From contig NC_088875.1 of assembly GCF_032884065.1 (NCBI RefSeq), positions 41,863,402 through 41,927,401 on the forward strand: 64,000 nucleotides of DNA. The letters run 5' to 3'. The notes below the pieces were generated by a model. The model ran no database searches, was not told the origin of the DNA, and saw nothing but the letters and a program-made list of their open reading frames with translations. Shown piece after piece: positions 58,936-64,000 of this stretch. The DNA comes from Artemia franciscana. Its lineage: Eukaryota; Arthropoda; Branchiopoda; Anostraca; Artemiidae. Position 1 is the first letter of the stretch, and each line of letters begins with the position of its first letter. Made by a program: the position numbers and the translations under genes.

Positions 58936-59214
58936 AATATGAGAGCCTCATTTTTGTTTTAACACTAATTTTAAAATTAACAGTAGCTAACCCCCAAGAG
59001 CTCTAAGACAGGTTTTATTCCCCGAGTTTTATTCACTTCGTAAGAAGTTTTAATTTTTTTCATTTAATTTAGAAAATAATGATAGCTAGCTCCGATACCC
59101 CAATGACAGCCTGTACACGCTTGTTAAACTGCTTAATCCTACCTGTGATATTTTTTAAACTAATTTTAAATAATAATCATACTTCATCATAGTAAGAGAA
59201 GTAATGGGTCAATC

Positions 59215-59460
59215 TGTCCTAAGGTCACACCCTACTGCTGCCGTCTATTTACCTATAGTTATAATTTTTGCAACAGTAACCCCATGCCTCTAAAGGCCCG
59301 ACCGTCAACCTTACTGCTACCATCTATTTCCCTTTAGTAATAATGTTCACTAGGGTCACCCAATGCCTCTATTGATCCAACCGTCGCCCCCTACTGCTGC
59401 TATCTATTCCCCTGTAGTCATAATGTTTACTACGGTCACCCCATGCCTCTACTAGTATGA
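59215..59460. repeat. Three tandem 80-bp units
   Basis: CTACTGCTGCCGTCTATTTA at 59232, TTACTGCTACCATCTATTTC at 59311 and CTACTGCTGCTATCTATTCC at 59391, each followed by TAGT(T/A)ATAAT and a CCCCATGCCTCTA-like block. Confidence 0.85.
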
Positions 59461-60865
59461 AAGCCAACTCTATTTGTGGCTGCTACAGGTACCAAGGTCT
59501 TTTCCAAAGGCACTCTGTTGAAAAACAATAAACTCCTAATTGGATCGTTTACTAGGTACGGCAACCGAGCATGTCTTTCTTCAATTATTGTGGAAACAAA
59601 GACTTTAAGGATTGCGGTGAAGCCGCACAAATTGACGTTCCAAATGGTAGACAGATTTTGTCCATTATTCTACGTTTCCGACTGACTATAGTAACAGAGA
59701 AATTTGAGATGATTTGCTTTAACCCTATGTATCTATGCGGAACTTTTTTTAAACCTTTGGTCTGTACTGCTTAGAACAAAATATTAACAAAAGCTCATTA
59801 GCTCTGTTGGTTGGTGTGTCATCTGCTCTCAGGTTCTAATTTTACAACAGTCAAATAATTCATGAAAAATTGCTTATGGAGGCTTTGAGTTTCCATGCAA
59901 GCACTAAATATTAAGTTGAAATCAATCATGCAGCTATATGCAGGTGACCAATCGTGCCTATGATGTTTATTCTCGAAAGTCTCGCGCAAAGGGCGTTGTT
60001 TTGTGCTTCTATCGTTTGCCCAATCTGCTGCCCTTGCTGCCATCTGCTGCCATCTGCTCTGCCATCCTCTATCGTTTATCGATCTGCTGAATTAGTGCCT
60101 GAAAAAATCTAAGTTTTTCTGGCCCTTAAGCCTGGTTAAAACCTTTTTTAATTACTTCCTAGCTTAAGTTTTCTATGTATTCATTAAACACTGTTAAATT
60201 GCTCATTAGTATTAATAGTCGATTTTGGGCGAGGCTTGTGCTAACCGCTGGGAAATATTTCTCTTGGACAACTTTGGACTGGCCACTTTAGGGGCCCACA
60301 GAGGTTGTGTAGCACTCCCCCCTCCTATTTAAGAGTGACATAGTACCGCTGTCAGAATAAACAAACTCTATACCTTATTGTATATTTTTTCAACATGAGA
60401 GATAAGTTTCTTGAACTCTGAACAAGTCCAGTTCATAACGTCTGAATTCGTCGGTCAAGACGTCAATACAATAGATTTTTTTTAACGTTGCAAAGTGCCA
60501 AGTCCCTATTTTACGTTATTTAAACGGTTGAAACTGTTTTGGCTTCAAGAAATGCACCGTGGTTTTACCAGTTCAGTACAGGCACTATTAATTTCTCTCA
60601 AATTCACTTAGAGTACTTAAGCCAGCTTAGAACAGGACACCAAGAAGCTCCTGGGATCTCTAGGAAGCTTTTGAATGGAGATTTTGTGCAATCCCAGGTC
60701 CAACTTGATTACACCATGGTTTTTCACGCTAGGGGATGATTTTCTATCAGCAAGAGTCGACGCATTGCACAAGCAGTTTCAATGATATTACCTCCGACTT
60801 TTGATTTTAGATTCCTTCCTTTTTCATATTTTAGGGTTTAAATTCTTTCCCTGTGTCAACACGTG
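59461..60865. other. Intergenic; possible tRNA-like SINE head at 59797-59845
   Basis: ATTAGCTCTGTTGGTTGGTG, then CTCAGGTTCTAATTT 20 nt on, resembles the A and B boxes of a tRNA-derived SINE head, but the rest does not fold as a tRNA by eye. Open frame 60539-60739 is unassigned. Confidence 0.3.
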
Positions 60866-60869
60866 GGAC

Positions 60870-61152
60870 GCCTCGTTTTACTCCTAACAGCTCACCGCAG
60901 CACCAAGTCACTCGAGGCCAATACAGCTAGGCATACTCCTCCTCCCTCCCAATCTATTCAAAGCCTCCCTCTTTACACACTCCATGGAAGTTCTCTATTC
61001 CTTTAAATATGTCCTTATGACATCCTCCCACCCCAACCATGGACGACCTGCTTTCTTTTTAGCCCTAGACGGTTGGCCGAAAAGGACAATCTTGTGCAAT
61101 GTGTCATCCTTCATCCAAAGAACATACCCTAGTCATCTTAACCTTTATCTCA
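60870..61152 (-). pseudogene. LINE ORF2 C-terminal part, left of an insertion
   Basis: Minus reading: GYVLWMKDDTLHKIVLFGQP, SRAKKKAGRPWLGWEDVI, then an ECVKREALNRLGGRRSM-like end near 60990-60890. Stops interrupt it. It is the direct continuation of 63816-64000; the two are split by the composite element. Confidence 0.8.
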
Positions 61153-63815
61153 TTATTAAATACAAAAAAACGAGTTTTTTTTAACTGCAAGTAAGGAGCG
61201 GCATTAAAACTTAAAATGAACAGAAATTGTTCCGTAAATGAAAGGGGTTGTCCCCTCCTCAACGCCTCGCTCTTTACGCTAAAGTTTTTTATTGTTTTAA
61301 AAAGTAGAGTTGTGACAAAGAGTAAACTTTAGCGTAAAGAGCGAGGTGTTGAGGAGGGGACAACCCCTTTCATATACGGAACAATTTCTGTTCGTTTTAA
61401 GTTTTAATGTCGCTCCTTACTGGCAGTTAAAAAAACTTTTTTTTATTTAATTTCTGAACGTTTTTGAATTAATGTATGTATGATTTTGGCTCTCCGCAAA
61501 TGAATAATTAAAAAAAATTTGCGTATTATTTTTTTTTTTAAATGGTTTTCTCTAAGTTTTGATCAGATGATTTTGATGATTTGTAACTTACAAATTAACT
61601 TACGTAACGAACTTCTATATTCGTATATTTTTATTATGTATATGAGGGGTTTGCCCCCTCGTTAATATCTCGCTCCTTACATTAAATCTTTAATTTCGTC
61701 CCAATTCTTTAAAATTGACCCCTGAAGCACAAAGGCTGTAGAATAAATAATTGAAATTACTAAAAACACTTTAGCGTAAAGAGCGATGTATTTAGGAAGA
61801 GATGAGCTCCCCCCCATATGCGTGATAATCTCTGTTCGTTTTAAGTCTTAATGCTGGTCCTTACTTTCAGTGGAAAAAAACTTTTTCGCATTTTTTTTCA
61901 TTGTTTTTTTTAAGAAAAATGGTGCTAGAAAATCCTGCACCCCTTCATGGAATTTCTCTTCTCCCATGACAAATTCCTCCAAGGGAAGATCCTCCTACAT
62001 AGCCCCCTCCCCACCCTCCCCGACCAAAAAATCCCCCTGAAAAGGTCTGTACACTTCCAAATAACCATTACTGTATGTAAACGCTGGTCAAAGTTTGTAA
62101 CTTGCTGCCCCTCCCCGGGGACTGTGGGGGAGTAAGTCAGCCCCAAAGACATAGTCATTATGTTTTTCGACTATGCTGAACAAAATGGCTATCTCAAAAT
62201 TTTGATCCGTTGACTTTGGGAAAAAATAAGCGCGGGAGGGGGCCTAGGTGCCCTCCGATTTTTTGGTTACTTAAAAAGGGCACACTTGAACTTTTAATTT
62301 CAGTTAGAATTAGCCCTCCTGCGACATTATAGGACCACTTGGTTGATACGATCAACCCTGAAAAAAAAAAAACAAAAAAAACAAACAAACAAATAAACAC
62401 GCACCTTACTGGCAGTTAAAAAAACTTTTTTTTATTTAATTTCTGAACGTTTTTGAATTAATGTATGTATGATTTTGGCTCTCCGCAAATGAATAATTAA
62501 AGAAAAGTTTTGATATTATTTTTTTTCTAAATGGCTTTCTCTAAGTTTTGATCATACGATTTTGAGAAAAAGGGTGGGGGAGGAGGCCTAGTTGTCCTCC
62601 AATTTTTCAGTTGCTTTAAAAGGCAACTAGAATTTTCAATTTTTAACGAACGTTTTTATTAGAAAAAAATATACGTAACTTAAAAATTAACTTACGTAAC
62701 GAACTTCTATATTCGTATATTTTTATTATGTATATGATGGGGTTTGCCCCCTCGTAAATATCTAGCTCCTTACACTAAATCTTTAATTTTGTCCCAATTC
62801 TTTAAAATTGACCCCTGAAGCACAAAGGATGTAGAATAAATAGTTGAAATTACTAAAAATACTTTAGCGGAAAGAGCGAGGTATTTAGGAAGAGATGAGC
62901 CCCCCATATGCGTAATAATCTCTGTTCGTTTTAAGTCTTAATGCTGGTCCTTACTTTCAGTGGAAAAAACTTTTTCATATTTGTTTTTCATTGTTTAAAA
63001 AAAAAATAGTGCTAGAAAATCCTGCGCCCCTTCATGGAATTTCTCTTCTCCCATGACAAATTCCTCCAAGGGAAGATCCTCCTACGTAGCTCCCTCCCCT
63101 CAACCCTCCCCAACCAAAAAATCCCCCTGAAAAGGTCTGTACACTTCCAAATAACCATACTGTATGTAAACGCTGGTCAAAGTTTGTAACTTGCTGCCCC
63201 TCCCCGGGGACTGTGGGGGAGTAAGTCAGCCCCAAAGACATAGTTATTATGTTTTTAGACTATGCTGAACAAAATGGCTATCTCAAAATTTTTATCCGTT
63301 GACTTTGGTCCTCCATTTTTTAGTCACTTAAAAAGGGCACTTGAACTTTAACTTCGGTTAGAATTAGCCCTCCTGTGATATTATAGGACCACTTGGTCGA
63401 TACAATCAACCCTGGAAAAAAAACAAACAAACAAACAAATAAACACGCACCCGTGATTGGTCTTCTGGCAAAAATTCTAAGTTCCACATTTTTGTAAATA
63501 GGAACTTGAAACTTCTTCAGTAGGGTTCTCTAATACGCTGAATCCGATGGTGTGATTTTCATGAAGATCCTGTATATTTTAGGGGGTGTTTCCCCCTATT
63601 TTCCAAAGCAATGCAAATTTTCTCGGGCTCGTAACTTTTGCAGAGTAAGACTAAATTTACTGAAACTTATATATTTAAAATCAGCATAAAAATCTGATTC
63701 TTTTGATGTATCTATTAGTATCAAAATTCCAGTTTTTAGAGTTTTGTTTACTATTGAGCCGGGTCGCTCCTTACTACAGTTCATTACCACGAACTGCTTT
63801 TTAGCCTAGTAAACG
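61153..63815 (+). mobile_element. Composite palindromic element with internal tandem duplication, inserted in a LINE
   Basis: Left end AAATACAAAAAAACGAGTTT; module 1 arms 61183-61287 and 61324-61428 (105 bp each, about five mismatches by eye, 36-base loop). Linker, module 2 and tail follow to about 62403, where CCTTACTGGCAGTTAAAAAA restarts the unit; a second linker-module 2-tail runs to the right end GTCGCTCCTTACTACAGTTC. The ends are imperfect inverted repeats. The element interrupts a LINE between SFPFTR and the RLR-LGYVLWMKDD segment; TTA at both edges (61156-61158 region and 63810-63812 region) may be the target duplication. No coding capacity. Confidence 0.78.
61415..63450. repeat. Two tandem ~1-kb units inside the composite element
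   Basis: Unit 1 runs from CCTTACTGGCAGTTAAAAAA (61415) to AAACACGCAC (62403), unit 2 from the same start (62404) to AAATAAACACGCAC (63450). Unit 1 has lost about 95 bp near 61580 relative to unit 2. Similarity is very high. Confidence 0.85.
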
Positions 63816-64000
63816 GGAATGAACCACACTTTTCGTACAGCCTACTGTTTGAAATACGGTCAGTCATCCGGGTACCCGGAAAAATCCTCAGGCAATTTCT
63901 CGGGAAGACATGTAGCAAATCTTCATCTGCTTTTTGGAGTACCCATGCTTCAGATCCGTGTTTGACCGTAGTCGTCACTGTAGCTTTCCATCTTCTAATC
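63816..64000 (-). pseudogene. LINE ORF2 segment, right of the insertion
   Basis: Minus reading VKHGSEAWVLQKADEDLLHV, NCLRIFPGTRMTDRISNSRL, YEKCGSFPFTR, a conserved post-RT block of the LINE family seen at 46920-47685. It ends where the composite element begins and continues at 61152 downwards. It runs off the window's right edge. Confidence 0.85.

Noticed and set aside
60539-60739. 66-codon plus-strand frame
   Set aside because: Protein-like composition but no recognised domain; probably a decayed transposon frame.

Overview
This is a eukaryotic, A+T-rich, intron-containing and repeat-saturated window. Animal-type multi-exon genes with GT-AG introns lie among LINE, Ty3/gypsy, Helitron and palindromic repeats. 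The STT3B and AP-1 gamma proteins look arthropod-like; a branchiopod crustacean such as Artemia is a guess from memory of its repeats, not something shown here. There is no sign of a bacterial operon, CRISPR array or rRNA.

I can support three host genes. (1) 6413-6657, minus: the first coding exon of the AP-1 clathrin adaptor gamma subunit; the rest lies beyond position 1. (2) 9414-31258, plus: a complete STT3B-type catalytic subunit of oligosaccharyltransferase, 768 aa, in one short exon and one 2.1-kb exon separated by a 19.5-kb intron. (3) 45600-56636, minus: a small secreted DOMON-domain protein, 177 aa, in four exons. Its start codon is split by the first intron (AT|G), and a TATA box lies about 30 nt upstream of a very short first exon. 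Genes 1 and 2 are head to head, with 2.76 kb between start codons.

Layout. 1-1211: LINE reverse transcriptase. 1551-4632: a minus-strand CR1-like LINE with an inverted 5' end, split by a plus-strand LINE of the same family (2146-3931). 5145-5790: foldback repeat. 6.4-9.4 kb: AP-1 gamma / STT3B divergent promoter region with repeats. 9.6-29.1 kb: STT3B intron 1, holding a Ty3/gypsy remnant (11.7-13.4 kb), a duplicated LINE ORF1 with an RNase H LINE inserted in it (13.4-17.0 kb), a full composite palindromic element (17.7-19.4 kb), a LINE ORF1/endonuclease (19.6-21.6 kb), a decayed LINE RT (22.7-23.9 kb) and a Helitron (26311-27757). 31.3-36.6 kb: intergenic. 36.6-38.2 kb: a second composite element. 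38.7-42.8 kb: a nearly full-length LINE on minus. 42.9-43.9 kb: a 250-bp tandem array rich in TGTCGACA. 45.5-56.7 kb: the DOMON gene with repeats in every intron. 56.7-64 kb: intergenic repeats, ending with a LINE split by a third composite element.

Functionally, STT3B glycosylates proteins in the endoplasmic reticulum, AP-1 gamma sorts cargo at the trans-Golgi, and the DOMON protein is predicted to be a secreted glycoprotein. All three touch the secretory pathway, but nothing shows co-regulation. Most of the sequence is transposon-derived. The most unusual points are the split-start exon of the DOMON gene, the composite palindromic family, and several insertions whose order can be read directly.
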